64,000 nucleotides of DNA, taken from the NCBI RefSeq assembly GCF_018282095.1, contig NZ_CP074126.1:3928341-3992340 (forward strand), written 5' to 3'. The position numbers and the translations under genes are program-made. The DNA comes from Pseudovibrio brasiliensis (GTDB taxonomy: Bacteria > Pseudomonadota > Alphaproteobacteria > Rhizobiales > Stappiaceae). Below are positions 1 to 9,514 of this stretch, one piece after another. Within the stretch, counting starts at the first letter, position 1, and each line of letters opens with the position of its first letter. The notes under the pieces were generated by a model. The model was given only the letters and a program-made list of their open reading frames with translations, was not told where the DNA came from and made no database searches.

Positions 1-213
1 CGTGCGCACCGCCAGCACCTTGCCATCTTCAGAAAGCACTTCCCAAGCATCGGCGTAGTGATCCCACCCTTCATCCCCGTGGCGCACGGTGACATCAAAC
101 CGATAGGTGCTGTCAGCCTGCGGTGTCACCTTTGCGGCCACCACATTGGCATCACCCGCCATCGCTTGAGTGGCCAGCATCGCGACAAAAACACCTGAGA
201 GTAAAGCACGCAT
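1..213 (-). CDS. Secreted protein of unknown function (3' part outside window)
   Basis: The reading frame runs off the left edge, so only the first 71 residues are visible. The start at 213 is preceded by GGAG at good spacing; an in-frame ATG at 225 is an alternative. The N-terminus is a clear signal peptide (MRALLSGVFVAMLATQAMAG), with likely cleavage after AMA or AMAG. The mature part contains RFDVTVRHGDEGWDHYADAW, a stretch I associate with a small family of exported alphaproteobacterial proteins without a known role. The product is probably periplasmic. No function can be assigned. Confidence 0.7.
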   Translation of the reverse strand, partial: MRALLSGVFVAMLATQAMAGDANVVAAKVTPQADSTYRFDVTVRHGDEGWDHYADAWEVLSEDGKVLAVRT

Positions 214-390
214 CAAATTCTCCATCTGTTCAGCATCTCTCCCAAAGCCGACCCCGGCCAGAACGACGCCTACCAATAATGAAACCGGCCCAACTGAACA
301 GCAGACCGCTTATATGTGAAGGTGAGGCTATCGCCCCCCTGCCACACTGCAAGCCACGAAACCTCAAATTCTCTTGAACACGCACCATAA

Positions 391-1767
391 TCAGTCATGT
401 ATATAGATGGGCGAGCGCGGCACGCAGAGGAACACCACCAGATTGGCAAGCACGCCAATCACCAGTCCGGGCAGATCAAACGGCGAGTTCAGCCCGCTCT
501 GCCAAACCACAGTGGCCACAACACCGGTCAGCGCCCCAGCTAGAAACGCCGTCGTCCCGCGGCGAATGCCATAGATCGCCGCCACCAGCGGAACCAGCAC
601 AATCGGCGCCCAATAATTGTAGGCGTAAATCAGAATATCCAGAATGCTCTCTATAGAGACGGCAAACACAATAGAAAGCAGCCCCACAACCAGCGTCACC
701 AGCTTGGCAACAAACAGCAGGTTCTCTTCCCGCATCTCTTTGCGCTGCAAAGGCCGCCAAACATCATTCACAAACGCAATACTGGCCGAGTTGAGATAAG
801 AGTCAGCAGAAGACATCACAATCGCAATCACACCGGAAAACACCAGGCCCTTCAGCACCGGCGGCATAACACTCACAATCACGAAAGACATTGCGTTGTT
901 AGGGTTCAAATCCGGGTCCAGCGCAAAGGCCACCAAACCAATCGCCCCGGTGATCGCGAAGAACAGAAATGAGAACAGACCGGAGTAGAGTGTACCCCGC
1001 GCCGCCGCAGACGCCGTCTTCCCCGCCAGCAACCGCTGCATATAAGGAGGCACAAGCGTCTCCCCAAACATGAAGACAAGAATAAGCCCGATCAGACCCA
1101 TCCAGCCAAAGTCCGGCCCGGGCAGAGAAAGATGATCCGGCGGCACCGCCGCAAACAAAGCATCAATACCGCCAATCTGATAAATGCCAAAGCCCAGAAC
1201 CAGCGGCATCCCAATCGCCAGAATAACGAACTGCACCACATCAGTGTAAACCACCGCCCGCATACCGCCCAGCGTCGTATAAAGAATAACGATACCGCAG
1301 CCGATCCCGATCCCCCAGAACCGCTCCAGCCCAAAAAACACATTGAAGATGACGCCAATCGCACCAACCTGCGCACCAACAATGCCGCAACATAATAATA
1401 AGCCGCAAACACCCGTGGTTAGTCTGGCCAGCTTGCCATAGGCCTTGCCCATAACATCACCAACAGAAACCGCATCGGGAAAAGCCTTCATCTTGGGCGC
1501 AATCAGCGTGGCAACCGCAATCTCCTTACAGCTGAATCCCCACAGCGCCACAATGTTGGCAACACCATAAAGAAACACTTTTTCTGCATTGCCGGTAGAA
1601 AAGCCCCCGCCAATAAAGGAGGCAGACATGGTGGCGAAAATAACAAGAGACCCAAACTCCCGCCCCGCCGTCGCATAATCCTTCAGCCCCCGCTGTATCC
1701 GGCCACCCCAAAGCCCCACCACAAGAATGCCAACCAAATAGCCAGCAACGATAATCATATCGATCAT
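391..1767 (-). CDS. Sodium:solute symporter (SSS family)
   Basis: This 458-aa, highly hydrophobic protein has about 12-13 predicted membrane segments. The N-terminal region contains DYATAGREFGSLVIFATMSA followed by a Gly-rich FIGGGFSTGNAEK segment, the usual layout of helices 1-2 in the sodium/solute symporter family. The segment SSADSYLNSASIAFVNDVWR near residue 320 matches the family's conserved Na+-site helix. It should import a small organic solute using the sodium gradient; the substrate cannot be read from sequence. A GGA-containing ribosome-binding site lies upstream of the ATG. It stands alone, with no adjacent catabolic genes to hint at the substrate. Confidence 0.88.
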   Translation of the reverse strand: MIDMIIVAGYLVGILVVGLWGGRIQRGLKDYATAGREFGSLVIFATMSASFIGGGFSTGNAEKVFLYGVANIVALWGFSCKEIAVATLIAPKMKAFPDAVSVGDVMGKAYGKLARLTTGVCGLLLCCGIVGAQVGAIGVIFNVFFGLERFWGIGIGCGIVILYTTLGGMRAVVYTDVVQFVILAIGMPLVLGFGIYQIGGIDALFAAVPPDHLSLPGPDFGWMGLIGLILVFMFGETLVPPYMQRLLAGKTASAAARGTLYSGLFSFLFFAITGAIGLVAFALDPDLNPNNAMSFVIVSVMPPVLKGLVFSGVIAIVMSSADSYLNSASIAFVNDVWRPLQRKEMREENLLFVAKLVTLVVGLLSIVFAVSIESILDILIYAYNYWAPIVLVPLVAAIYGIRRGTTAFLAGALTGVVATVVWQSGLNSPFDLPGLVIGVLANLVVFLCVPRSPIYIHD

Positions 1768-2007
1768 CAGCAGGGGTTCCTTTTAGACAACAACAAACGC
1801 AAGCGCGCCGTACCTCTAACAGGAAGACATTACATGAGAGTGAGACAGACCATTAAAAGGCGGGGTTTGGGGGAGAGTGTCTCTCACATCAGCCAAGAAG
1901 CGAAACATAAGGCCCAATGATGAAACACATAGTTCCGTGTTGCATCAATCACATGACAGCTAGCCTTTGACTCCCTTGCGATCTTAACGCAAAACATCGC
2001 GCCTTAT

Positions 2008-2550
2008 TTATGGGGCAATCTTCCGCAAGTAATGATTGATCAGTTTGAGAGAAATATCTTTTGCTGAGGTGTAATCATCGGGCGCTGTTTCAATGCCTTC
2101 AAACTTCAACAGAGCAACAACAGAACACTTGTAATCCTCTTCATTCGCTCTTCCAGACGTCCCGTTGATAGCCAGCGTAGTTACGTGATTTCCAACGCCG
2201 TTCAGCGTCAAAATTAGGCAGTTTTCCTTTAAATCAGAGTATGCATCCAAATAGCTGGGATCAGCGATACCTAGGGTATCGGACACGAGATCTATGTTTA
2301 ACTTTCCATCTATGATGTAGTCATTCCCAGACAAAAACGCGAAGTTGACTTTGCCAGATGTATCAGCATCACCTTCGAGGGTGATCAAATCTCGAAGATA
2401 CACAAGCGAGCTTACATGCACCTCTAAGTCAGCATCTTCAATATTCAGGTATGGTTTAATTTCCTCAGGCTGCGCAAAACTAATGTGCATGTTCGCGAGC
2501 AGACCAATGCAAAAATAGAGGCTGCTGATTTTTTGAAATTTAATCGCCAT
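2008..2550 (-). CDS. Putative exported protein of unknown function
   Basis: The frame can start at 2598, 2571 or 2550. I chose 2550 because that start places a signal peptide directly at the N-terminus (MAIKFQKISSLYFCIGLLAN, then HISFA), giving 180 aa. No start has a strong Shine-Dalgarno sequence. The mature part is acidic and has two cysteines about 47 residues apart (ENCLILT and DYKCSVV), which could form a disulfide in the periplasm. I do not recognise the family. Codon use is more AT-rich than in the housekeeping genes, as in the next gene, suggesting a lineage-specific or acquired segment. Confidence 0.55.
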   Translation of the reverse strand: MAIKFQKISSLYFCIGLLANMHISFAQPEEIKPYLNIEDADLEVHVSSLVYLRDLITLEGDADTSGKVNFAFLSGNDYIIDGKLNIDLVSDTLGIADPSYLDAYSDLKENCLILTLNGVGNHVTTLAINGTSGRANEEDYKCSVVALLKFEGIETAPDDYTSAKDISLKLINHYLRKIAP

Positions 2551-2598
2551 AAACATACTTTTAGCATCCATTACTTTCACAGCCTTCCCATCGTCCAA

Positions 2599-2942
2599 CT
2601 GGTCTGGCTTGGAGATGGATTAGATAGAAAAAAAGCCAAAAGCAACTCTAGAGAGCTAAAAAGATCATGAGCTTCTCTTAGGAAAACTTGCGCTGCAGGA
2701 AAGAAAACCAAACTACTTCACCCGTGCATCAAAGCGATGCAGGGTACCACCAATCAAAAACAAATTATTGTTCGCATTAAGCAGAGCATCATAAACATCC
2801 TGAAAAGCTTCAGGCTCTTACCTGCTCAAGTTACAGGCAACGCTGCAAAATTACTCTCCCATAAATTGCAATTACAAAAACAAAACAATCATGAGCTGGA
2901 AATTTCAAAGCTCAGGGTTGCTTGAATGAGATCATTGAAGAC
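2599..2942. other. Intergenic stretch between divergent unknown genes
   Basis: This AT-rich 344-bp stretch separates the exported protein gene on the minus strand from the membrane-anchored protein on the plus strand. It presumably holds both promoters, but I can point to no convincing -35/-10 pair. A 62-codon plus-strand frame (2737-2925) lies inside it and lacks a ribosome-binding site or recognisable domain; I do not call it a gene. Confidence 0.4.
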
Positions 2943-3689
2943 ATGAAAATCATTTTCATAACACTACTGGTACTGGCCATTGCATTTGCGGCTTTTTACG
3001 CGATCCGGCAAGGCATATTTGATGCGGAAAGAGTGCGTCTGGTTCGTATGCTAACCAACAATGATTCAAGAGCAATACAGGTCGCTAGAGCGATTGAGGC
3101 AGGTGTTACTGAGAAGAACGCCAATGCAATCCAAAATGCGATTGGAAAAGAGTTTGTCGTCAAACCAGAGAGCAGAAGTGTCACTCTGGCTTGGTATCTC
3201 ATTGAGTTTTTCGCCTTTACGCACCCAGAACACGCTTATTTTGATTGGAAAGATAACAGCGAGGAAATCGCCCCGGAGTTTGAAGATATGTTGAAGAAAC
3301 ATGGCATATCTGAAAGACCTGACATGGAGCTGCTGAGACAGCATGAGGATGACTACTACTCGGATCATACCGCCTTTCCAGTCAATCTCGCCCACTATGC
3401 GCCCATATTTGACAAAGCCGGTCTCGCGCTCGTCACATTGGATGCCAACTGGGATTCTTACTACGTCTTTGTTGTCGAGAAATCGACCGCTTACGCTTGG
3501 CGCAATGTAACCATTGAAGATCCGAACAAAGAGGATCGCCTGATCATCCAGATTGTAACCCCGCCTCAGGAAGACCTTTCCAAAGCGCAGGATCTGGATG
3601 AAGTATTCGATTATATGATGTCCTCACCTGGCCGGATACCAGTACCCTATAGCGCGTCACTCTCCTTAAAGAAGATCCTCACACTCTGA
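2943..3689 (+). CDS. Membrane-anchored protein of unknown function
   Basis: The product is 248 aa from the ATG at 2943; an in-frame TTG at 2922 would add seven residues. Residues 1-20 form one hydrophobic segment (MKIIFITLLVLAIAFAAFYA), followed by a soluble domain of about 225 residues. The soluble part is acidic, with aromatic clusters such as HPEHAYFDWKDN and HEDDYYSDHTAF, and looks like a compact globular domain without enzyme motifs I recognise. The topology suggests an N-terminal anchor or uncleaved signal. Its AT-rich codon use resembles the exported protein gene to its left. Confidence 0.65.
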   Translation: MKIIFITLLVLAIAFAAFYAIRQGIFDAERVRLVRMLTNNDSRAIQVARAIEAGVTEKNANAIQNAIGKEFVVKPESRSVTLAWYLIEFFAFTHPEHAYFDWKDNSEEIAPEFEDMLKKHGISERPDMELLRQHEDDYYSDHTAFPVNLAHYAPIFDKAGLALVTLDANWDSYYVFVVEKSTAYAWRNVTIEDPNKEDRLIIQIVTPPQEDLSKAQDLDEVFDYMMSSPGRIPVPYSASLSLKKILTL

Positions 3690-3704
3690 TAAAAGCACCC
3701 CAGC

Positions 3705-4127
3705 TCACGCAGCTACCGGGGCCGGCTCTACATCATACTTGTTCGGCCCCTTGGTCCCCGCAGCGAAACCGGCGTTCAGCATGCCAAAGATAGCCAGTAA
3801 GACAATCAGAATACTGACAATAAGCGGGGCTTCATACTCTGGGTTTTGATTGAAAAAGCGGAGGTAGGTTGTGGGAATGAAGAAGTATGGAACATACCAC
3901 CAGCCAGACTTGCCAATATCGTGCAAGCGCCGGACCAACAACGAGAGCTGGACGTAGTAGAAGGCTGCAAACAAAAGAGCCACGAGTGAAAACTTAACAG
4001 TGTCAGAACCAACTTCGAGCGGATGGACCACATACAAAAGAGTAAGCAAAAGCAAACCAGTCCATGACAAACTCAGCAACCAGAACTTCGCTCTGCCCAA
4101 CCTGCCTTTAAATCCAAGATAAAACAT
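3705..4127 (-). CDS. DUF805 family inner-membrane protein
   Basis: This 140-aa protein has about four membrane segments and the DUF805 signature RRLHDIGKSGWW at residues 66-77, preceded by the typical N-terminal GR(L)GRAKFW. The family is widespread in bacteria, and its biochemical role is unknown. The gene converges with the membrane-anchored protein to its left, with only 15 bp between stop codons. A short Ala/Pro-rich cytoplasmic tail ends the protein. Confidence 0.85.
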   Translation of the reverse strand: MFYLGFKGRLGRAKFWLLSLSWTGLLLLTLLYVVHPLEVGSDTVKFSLVALLFAAFYYVQLSLLVRRLHDIGKSGWWYVPYFFIPTTYLRFFNQNPEYEAPLIVSILIVLLAIFGMLNAGFAAGTKGPNKYDVEPAPVAA

Positions 4128-4418
4128 CCCACCACCGCGTTGCTCATGTGTGTTTGAGTTGACATTGCAACTCTAGAGTTCCCCAACCCATCGCACTATT
4201 CCAAAATATCGAGCGTGCAGATAGCAAACCTGCTCCCCACACAACACTGATCGCAAGTAGTAAAACCCAACCGCCAGCAACTGCTGTGAAGCCTCAGAAT
4301 ACCAAGCTCAACACTGAGGATTACAACCGCAATGCCAGCTCATCCCTCAGTTGTATTACTGTCAAATATATCAGATAAGATGTAGGGTAGAGATATTCAG
4401 GAGACAGGAGCAGGGCCG

Positions 4419-5474
4419 GTGAGCGAGGTCATTCAGGGAGAAACTCTTTCTCGTCTTCCGAGGAACTCGTTTTCTCTGGAGTCCATCAGACAAAAAGACA
4501 GGTTCGCTGTCTGGCGGGAAAGTCTGGCCTGCCTGTGCGAGGCAGAGCTCCACAGCGGCGATGATCAGCTCGACTTCTTCGGCGAAGTCAAATCCGTCCT
4601 GTTCGGCTCCATCATGCTCTCGCAAGTCACCGCACAGGCCCACATCGCCAACCGCACCAACGCCGCCATGGCCAAAGACGGCGTAGATCACTACCTGCTG
4701 ATGGTTCATGACGAAGGCGAGGCCGAGTTCTATGCAGGCGACAGGAGCGTCACTCTGGGCAAAGGCGACACCATCCTTCTGGATTTCTCGCAGGAAGGCG
4801 GCTCATTCTCACGCAGCTACAGCAATCGCTCCATCCTCATCGCCCGCGAACAGCTCGCCCCTCTGCTGCAAGGCCCGGACGACTGCAATCTGAAAACCCT
4901 GCCCGCAGCCCATCCGCTAAACCAGATCCTGCGTGAGCATATCTCTTCCATCAGCGCGCAGAGCAACAAACTGGATATGCAGCAAGCTCAGCAAGTGGTG
5001 CCCGCAACCATGGGCCTGATCGCCGCCTGCCTGAACGGCGTCCCCCATGACAGTGAGGCTGGCCGCGATGGCGTCAATCTGGCCCTGATGACCAGAGCCC
5101 GCCGCATCATCGAGGCAAACCTCACCAACCCGAGCCTCTCGCCGGACCTTCTCACCGGCGCCGTTAACGTCTCCCGCAGCAAACTCTATGAGCTGTTTCT
5201 GCCCTACGGCGGTGTCAGCAAATACATCCGCGACAGACGCATGAAAGCCGTGCTGCGCGCCCTGATGGACCCGCGCAACACCCACAGAGCAACCTATCAA
5301 GTGGCCTTGGATTTCGGCTTTACCAATGAGAGTAGCTTCAGCCGCATGTTCAAACACAACTTCGGCTTCTCCCCCCGCGACGTCCGCACCCGCCTGGACG
5401 ACATCGCCACCGCCGCCCACGCACAGAGCCTGCAGGGCCGGCAGTATGAAGACTGGATCCTGAACCTGAGCTAA
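4419..5474 (+). CDS. AraC family transcriptional regulator
   Basis: The start is GTG at 4419, with AGGAG nine bases upstream; the product is 351 aa. Residues 1-200 form an AraC-binding-like ligand domain (the segment ending GDRSVTLGKGDTILLDFSQ resembles a cupin-type sensor). The C-terminal 100 residues form the double helix-turn-helix: SPDLLTGAVNVSRSKLYELF, then VALDFGFTNESSFSRMFKHN with FGFSPRDVR at the end. It probably activates or represses a nearby gene in response to a small molecule. Its stop codon directly abuts that of the convergent SLC13 permease gene, whose regulation by it is possible but unproven. Confidence 0.9.
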   Translation: MSEVIQGETLSRLPRNSFSLESIRQKDRFAVWRESLACLCEAELHSGDDQLDFFGEVKSVLFGSIMLSQVTAQAHIANRTNAAMAKDGVDHYLLMVHDEGEAEFYAGDRSVTLGKGDTILLDFSQEGGSFSRSYSNRSILIAREQLAPLLQGPDDCNLKTLPAAHPLNQILREHISSISAQSNKLDMQQAQQVVPATMGLIAACLNGVPHDSEAGRDGVNLALMTRARRIIEANLTNPSLSPDLLTGAVNVSRSKLYELFLPYGGVSKYIRDRRMKAVLRALMDPRNTHRATYQVALDFGFTNESSFSRMFKHNFGFSPRDVRTRLDDIATAAHAQSLQGRQYEDWILNLS

Positions 5475-7313
5475 TCAGTAAAACGGCAGGAACACCGGAA
5501 TGAGCAAAGTCGCAATCGCCAGTGCCATGATCTGCAACGGCACCCCAATCACCACGTAATCCTTGAACCGATAGTTCCCCGGTCCCATGACCAGCGTATT
5601 GATCGGCGAGGCCACCGGCGTACAGAACGCCGTCGACGCCGCAATCGCCACACTCATCAAAAACGGCTCCGGCTGCACACCCATGATCGACGCCACCTCA
5701 AACGCCACCGGCGCAATCAACACCGCCGTCGCCGTGTTTGACGTAAACTGGCTGAAAACAGAGGTCAGCAAAAACAGCGACATCAGCATGATGTACGGTG
5801 AACTATCTCCATAAAGCGCGATGATCTGATCCACGATCAGCAGCAGCCCGCCCGTCTTCTCCAGCGCCGTCGCCATGGGAATCATCCCCGCAATCAGCAC
5901 CAGACTGGGCCAGTTTATGGAAGAGTACGCCCGGTTGACGGACACACAGCCAGCACACACCATAGCAGTCGCCGCCAGAACCACCGCCGTCACACTCGGC
6001 ACCACGCGGAAGATGATCAGCACAAGCATCAACATCAAAATGCCCAGTGCAACCGGCGCCAACCGGCGACGCGGCAGGTAATTGTTGATCTCTTCAGGAA
6101 ACGCCAATAACAAAAAGTTCTCACGCGCCGTTTGCAGCTTGCCGATGTTTTCCCAGTCACCCACCACAAGCAACTGGTCTCCAAACTTCAGCTCAATATT
6201 CCCAAAGTTCCCATGCAGAGCCTCTCCTTTGCGGATAAGCCCCACAACACTCAGGCTGTGGTTGGTCCGAAATCCCGCACCGCTGATCTTGCGGCCAATC
6301 AGCTTGGAATCCGGCGCAACAATCAGGTCTGCCATACCCAGCTCACGGGCGGAAAGGTGATGCCCCTCCTCACCCATCGGCAACAGCTCCAGCCCAATGC
6401 AGGCAAACACATCCGCACTAATCGGCTCCTGCATCACGCCAAACACAATGTCTCCTGCCTTGAAGGCCCGGTTTGTCTGCGTGGAGGTCACCTTCAGTCG
6501 CTTGGTTGTGGAGGAGGTATATTCCAGCCCGAACAGTGTCAGCCCAATCCGGCGGCGCAACTTCGCGCTCACAACAGTCTGGCCAACCAGCTCAGATTCC
6601 TCACTCACCCGCAGGCGAACGATCTTATCTTCAATATCATAGGCTTCCAGAAACCCCTGCAGCGTCCGCCGCCCCTGCTCCGTCGCGCCCTGAGGCCGCT
6701 GCTGACCACGCAAGAACAACCGCCCGTACACCAGCATATAGACCACGGCTACAATCAGGATTACCAACCCAATCGGCGTAAAGATGAAGAAGTTGAACGG
6801 CTCCATCCCAGCATTTTGCAGCTGCGCATTGGCAATCAGGTTGGGCGGTGTACCAATCAGGGTCAGCATCCCGCCAATCAACGCGCCATAAGCCAGCGGC
6901 ATCAGCAATCGGGAGGGAGAAAGGTTGGAACGGCTCGCCAGCCGGATCGCCACAGGAATAAAGATCGCCCCAGCCCCAGTCACGCTCATCACAGAAGCAA
7001 GCGCCGCAACCGTCAGCATCAGCAGCACAATCAGCTTCCATTCCTGATCGCCAGCCACTTGCACAATCTTGTCGCCAACTGCGTAGGAGATCCCCGTCTG
7101 CGCCAGCGCTTCACCCACGATAAACAGCCCGGCAATCAGAATAACCACCGTCGACCCAAATCCTGAGAGCATCTCAGAAGGCGTCAAAATGCCAGAGAGC
7201 CCTAATGCCAGCATGACCATGATCGCAACAAGATCCAGCCTCAGCTTGTCGGTGACAAACAGAATGACAGCTGCAAAAAGCACGAAGAAAGTGAAGAGCA
7301 TTTCCCAAGACAT
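5475..7313 (-). CDS. SLC13/DASS-type permease with two TrkA-C domains
   Basis: The product is 612 aa from ATG 7313; an in-frame TTG at 7331 lies on the likely ribosome-binding site GAAGGA, so ATG is preferred. Hydrophobic blocks at about residues 5-200 and 400-610 flank two soluble TrkA-C-like (RCK-C) domains, recognisable as VSEESELVGQTV and APDSKLIGRKISGAGF. The C-terminal membrane half contains QFTSNTATAVLIAPVA, the family's conserved Asn-Thr motif. Such transporters move dicarboxylates, sulfate or related anions with sodium; the substrate is not determinable here. RCK-C domains suggest regulation by a cytoplasmic ligand. Confidence 0.88.
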   Translation of the reverse strand: MSWEMLFTFFVLFAAVILFVTDKLRLDLVAIMVMLALGLSGILTPSEMLSGFGSTVVILIAGLFIVGEALAQTGISYAVGDKIVQVAGDQEWKLIVLLMLTVAALASVMSVTGAGAIFIPVAIRLASRSNLSPSRLLMPLAYGALIGGMLTLIGTPPNLIANAQLQNAGMEPFNFFIFTPIGLVILIVAVVYMLVYGRLFLRGQQRPQGATEQGRRTLQGFLEAYDIEDKIVRLRVSEESELVGQTVVSAKLRRRIGLTLFGLEYTSSTTKRLKVTSTQTNRAFKAGDIVFGVMQEPISADVFACIGLELLPMGEEGHHLSARELGMADLIVAPDSKLIGRKISGAGFRTNHSLSVVGLIRKGEALHGNFGNIELKFGDQLLVVGDWENIGKLQTARENFLLLAFPEEINNYLPRRRLAPVALGILMLMLVLIIFRVVPSVTAVVLAATAMVCAGCVSVNRAYSSINWPSLVLIAGMIPMATALEKTGGLLLIVDQIIALYGDSSPYIMLMSLFLLTSVFSQFTSNTATAVLIAPVAFEVASIMGVQPEPFLMSVAIAASTAFCTPVASPINTLVMGPGNYRFKDYVVIGVPLQIMALAIATLLIPVFLPFY

Positions 7314-7550
7314 AGTCTTAGCGTCCTTCAAGAAGTAAATCAGTGTGGTCTACTGGCAAATGTCATGCGATGTATAAGAGGCATACGCGACAATTCCTAA
7401 TAAGACAGGAAGCCTTACAAAGCCTCGCTTAGTTTATCGTGAGATATAAGTAAACGTATTGCTGCCAAACCGCGTATTTGTGACTGTGGATATATTATAT
7501 GGCATTACACCTATACTTTATTCAATTTTGCTAAAGAGCCAGAAACGCGC

Positions 7551-8222
7551 TTGGTAAGCTGCCAGAGGCACCAAAACACCAGCACTCTCGGCTTTCAGTA
7601 TTCAACCCGCATGGTGGTCATCCGCTTGCAAGATGGTGGGCTCTTCATCTGGTCTCCCATCGGTTTGACGAAAGATCTGAAAGACGAGATTGATGCCCTC
7701 GGCCCTGTTCGCCACATCATCGCCCCCAACCATCTGCACGACAGTTTTCTCACAGAATGGGCGCAGACCTATCCAGAGGCCAAACTCCATGCAGCTCCTA
7801 GCCTGGCAGAAAAGCGATCCGACCTTACCTTCACCTCAACTTTGAGCAACACAGCCCCAGCAAATTGGCAAGATGAGATCGAACAATGCGTGGTTGGCGG
7901 CAACTCCATCACCACTGAGGTGGTCTTCTTTCACAAAGCCAGTGGAACCACTCTATTCACGGACCTTCTGCAGCAGTTCCCAAAAGGATGGTTCAAAGGC
8001 TGGCGCGCCCTCATTGCACGGCTCGACCTGATGACAGAACCCACCCCAAGCGTCCCCCGCAAATTCCGCGTTGCCTTTCGGGACAAAGCGACCGCCTGCA
8101 AAGCCCTCAGAAAAGTGCTCAACTGGCCTACAAATGCCGTCGTAGTCGCCCACGGCAATCCCATAGCCACCGGCGGCACCGCCTATCTGAACCGCGCATT
8201 CCGCTGGTTGAAGGTCAGCTAA
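7551..8222 (+). CDS. DUF4336 domain protein (metallo-hydrolase-like fold)
   Basis: The 223-aa product carries the DUF4336 pattern: VVIRLQDGGLFIWSPIGLT, then GPVRHIIAPNHLHDSFLTEW and a C-terminal VVVAHGNPI. The order of conserved His/Asp positions resembles a metallo-beta-lactamase-like fold, but the full HxHxDH motif is absent. The start is uncertain: TTG 7551 keeps the N-terminal strand expected in the family, while the first ATG (7611) would cut into the domain. No good Shine-Dalgarno sequence is visible. Its stop codon directly abuts that of the convergent VOC gene. The family's function is unknown. Confidence 0.75.
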   Translation: MVSCQRHQNTSTLGFQYSTRMVVIRLQDGGLFIWSPIGLTKDLKDEIDALGPVRHIIAPNHLHDSFLTEWAQTYPEAKLHAAPSLAEKRSDLTFTSTLSNTAPANWQDEIEQCVVGGNSITTEVVFFHKASGTTLFTDLLQQFPKGWFKGWRALIARLDLMTEPTPSVPRKFRVAFRDKATACKALRKVLNWPTNAVVVAHGNPIATGGTAYLNRAFRWLKVS

Positions 8223-8960
8223 CTACTCAGATCCTATCCGCAGACGGTTTAATGCCAAGGAAGCGCCAGAAACCGTCAGGCCTTCATAACCAGAGGTATC
8301 TGCGTCTGGCTGTGTCTCTTTCTGCATCGCTGGAACATGCTGGATTTCCAGCACTGTGTAGGGGCGCTGATAGGTCCAGCAGCGGTTCTCAACGGCGGTG
8401 AGGTCGGCGTTGGGAGGTTGCTCAGAAGTGAAGGCATAGAAATAGAGCGTAAAGCCGTAGGGCTCGACAGGCTGGACGGAAAGCGATGTCATGCCTCCGT
8501 TGAGGAGGTCTGGTTCAACTGCGGAAATATCCGCACAGCGCAAGGTCACCAGAGAGATATGTGGGCCGCCGCCCAGCAAAGTCTGATCATGTTCTTCCTC
8601 AGGACGCTCGCCTTGGAAGTGATGATCAATGAGCTCAATGGTGAACCCTTCCGGGTCCACAAACTTTGCAAGATACCCCACATCCCGAAACTGTTGAGGC
8701 TCTGTCACGGGTACACCATGTACCCGCAACTGGGCGCAAGCCAGCTCGATGTTGGGCACTGAGATTGCAATTTTCCAATAAAGATCAGTGGGCTGAGGAC
8801 GATATGCTCCGCCCACCTCCTCAAACCGGAGCGCCACTTGCTCCGGCGTATAGCCGATGCGCCCATCACCCTGATCTGACATGCCCAGGACATCGCAATA
8901 AAACCGCTTCAGCGCCGCCGCATCACGAACACGCAAACGAAGAGTATCGAGCTTTGCCAT
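8223..8960 (-). CDS. VOC family protein (glyoxalase/dioxygenase superfamily)
   Basis: The start at 8960 (MAKLDTLRLRVRD) has an AAGGA ribosome-binding site. The frame is open further upstream, but that stretch overlaps the preceding gene. The product is 245 aa with two tandem VOC modules: residues 1-125 (RDAAALKRFYCDVLGM through KFVDPEGFTIELIDHH) and a second, more divergent one (GGGPHISLVTLRCADI). The DPEGFTIEL strand usually supplies the metal-binding Glu. Substrate unknown. It lies 40 bp downstream of the SnoaL-like gene on the same strand, so the two are probably co-transcribed and controlled by the divergent LysR regulator. Confidence 0.85.
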   Translation of the reverse strand: MAKLDTLRLRVRDAAALKRFYCDVLGMSDQGDGRIGYTPEQVALRFEEVGGAYRPQPTDLYWKIAISVPNIELACAQLRVHGVPVTEPQQFRDVGYLAKFVDPEGFTIELIDHHFQGERPEEEHDQTLLGGGPHISLVTLRCADISAVEPDLLNGGMTSLSVQPVEPYGFTLYFYAFTSEQPPNADLTAVENRCWTYQRPYTVLEIQHVPAMQKETQPDADTSGYEGLTVSGASLALNRLRIGSE

Positions 8961-9000
8961 GGGAAGTGTCCTTGTTTCAGGGTGTTGGGCCTCTGTTTCT

Positions 9001-9459
9001 TTATTGCGCGATTTCGAAGTGGTCCTCACGCAGAAGCGCACGGCCATCCGGCTGCAGAACCCAATGCTCATTGGTGATGATGCCATGGGCGTTGTTCATC
9101 TTCCAGTTTGCTGCAACACGCGCAGATGTCTGGTCCAGAACAGTGGTCACGGTATCGCTGTAAACCACATCATCAAAACCTTTGGAGATGATGTCGGTCC
9201 AGAACGCTTCAATCTGTGCGCGGCCTTCAAAGGTGCCAAATGGCTTCACCACCATCACGGCATCTTCTTCATAAAGAGCAGCAGCAGCCTTTGCGTCACC
9301 CGCATTGAACGCATCACGCCAGGCACGGCTTGCAGTGGCGACAGCAGTGCTGAGCTTGTATTCCCCTTCTGCCAGTTTACCAGCTTCATCAGCCAGAGCC
9401 TGTCCGCTCAATCCAACTGCAACGGTTGCAGCAAGAGCGATAGATTTAAGGAAGGTCAT
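9001..9459 (-). CDS. Secreted SnoaL/NTF2-like (DUF4440-type) protein
   Basis: This 152-aa protein has a signal peptide (MTFLKSIALAATVAVGLSGQ, cleavage probably after ALA) and one NTF2-like domain, including RDAFNAGDAKAAAALYEEDAVMV and a FEGRAQIEAFW helix, typical of the SnoaL/DUF4440 group. I chose ATG 9459, which has GGAGA upstream; a GTG lies one codon earlier. These small cone-shaped folds bind or transform small hydrophobic ligands; here it would act in the periplasm. It is the first gene of an operon with the VOC gene and is divergent from a LysR gene. Confidence 0.85.
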   Translation of the reverse strand: MTFLKSIALAATVAVGLSGQALADEAGKLAEGEYKLSTAVATASRAWRDAFNAGDAKAAAALYEEDAVMVVKPFGTFEGRAQIEAFWTDIISKGFDDVVYSDTVTTVLDQTSARVAANWKMNNAHGIITNEHWVLQPDGRALLREDHFEIAQ

Positions 9460-9514
9460 CACGTGGTCTCCATGTAGATGCGATGTTGATGAGCTTCTTT
9501 TGGTTCATTTTCAT

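Noticed and set aside
2737-2925. A 62-codon plus-strand reading frame before the membrane-anchored protein gene
   Set aside because: No ribosome-binding site, no domain and AT-rich composition; its stop merely overlaps the TTG alternative start of the next frame.
6132-7166. A 344-codon plus-strand frame opposite the SLC13 permease gene
   Set aside because: It is a mirror of the real gene, with a protein sequence rich in Arg/His/Gln and no domain.
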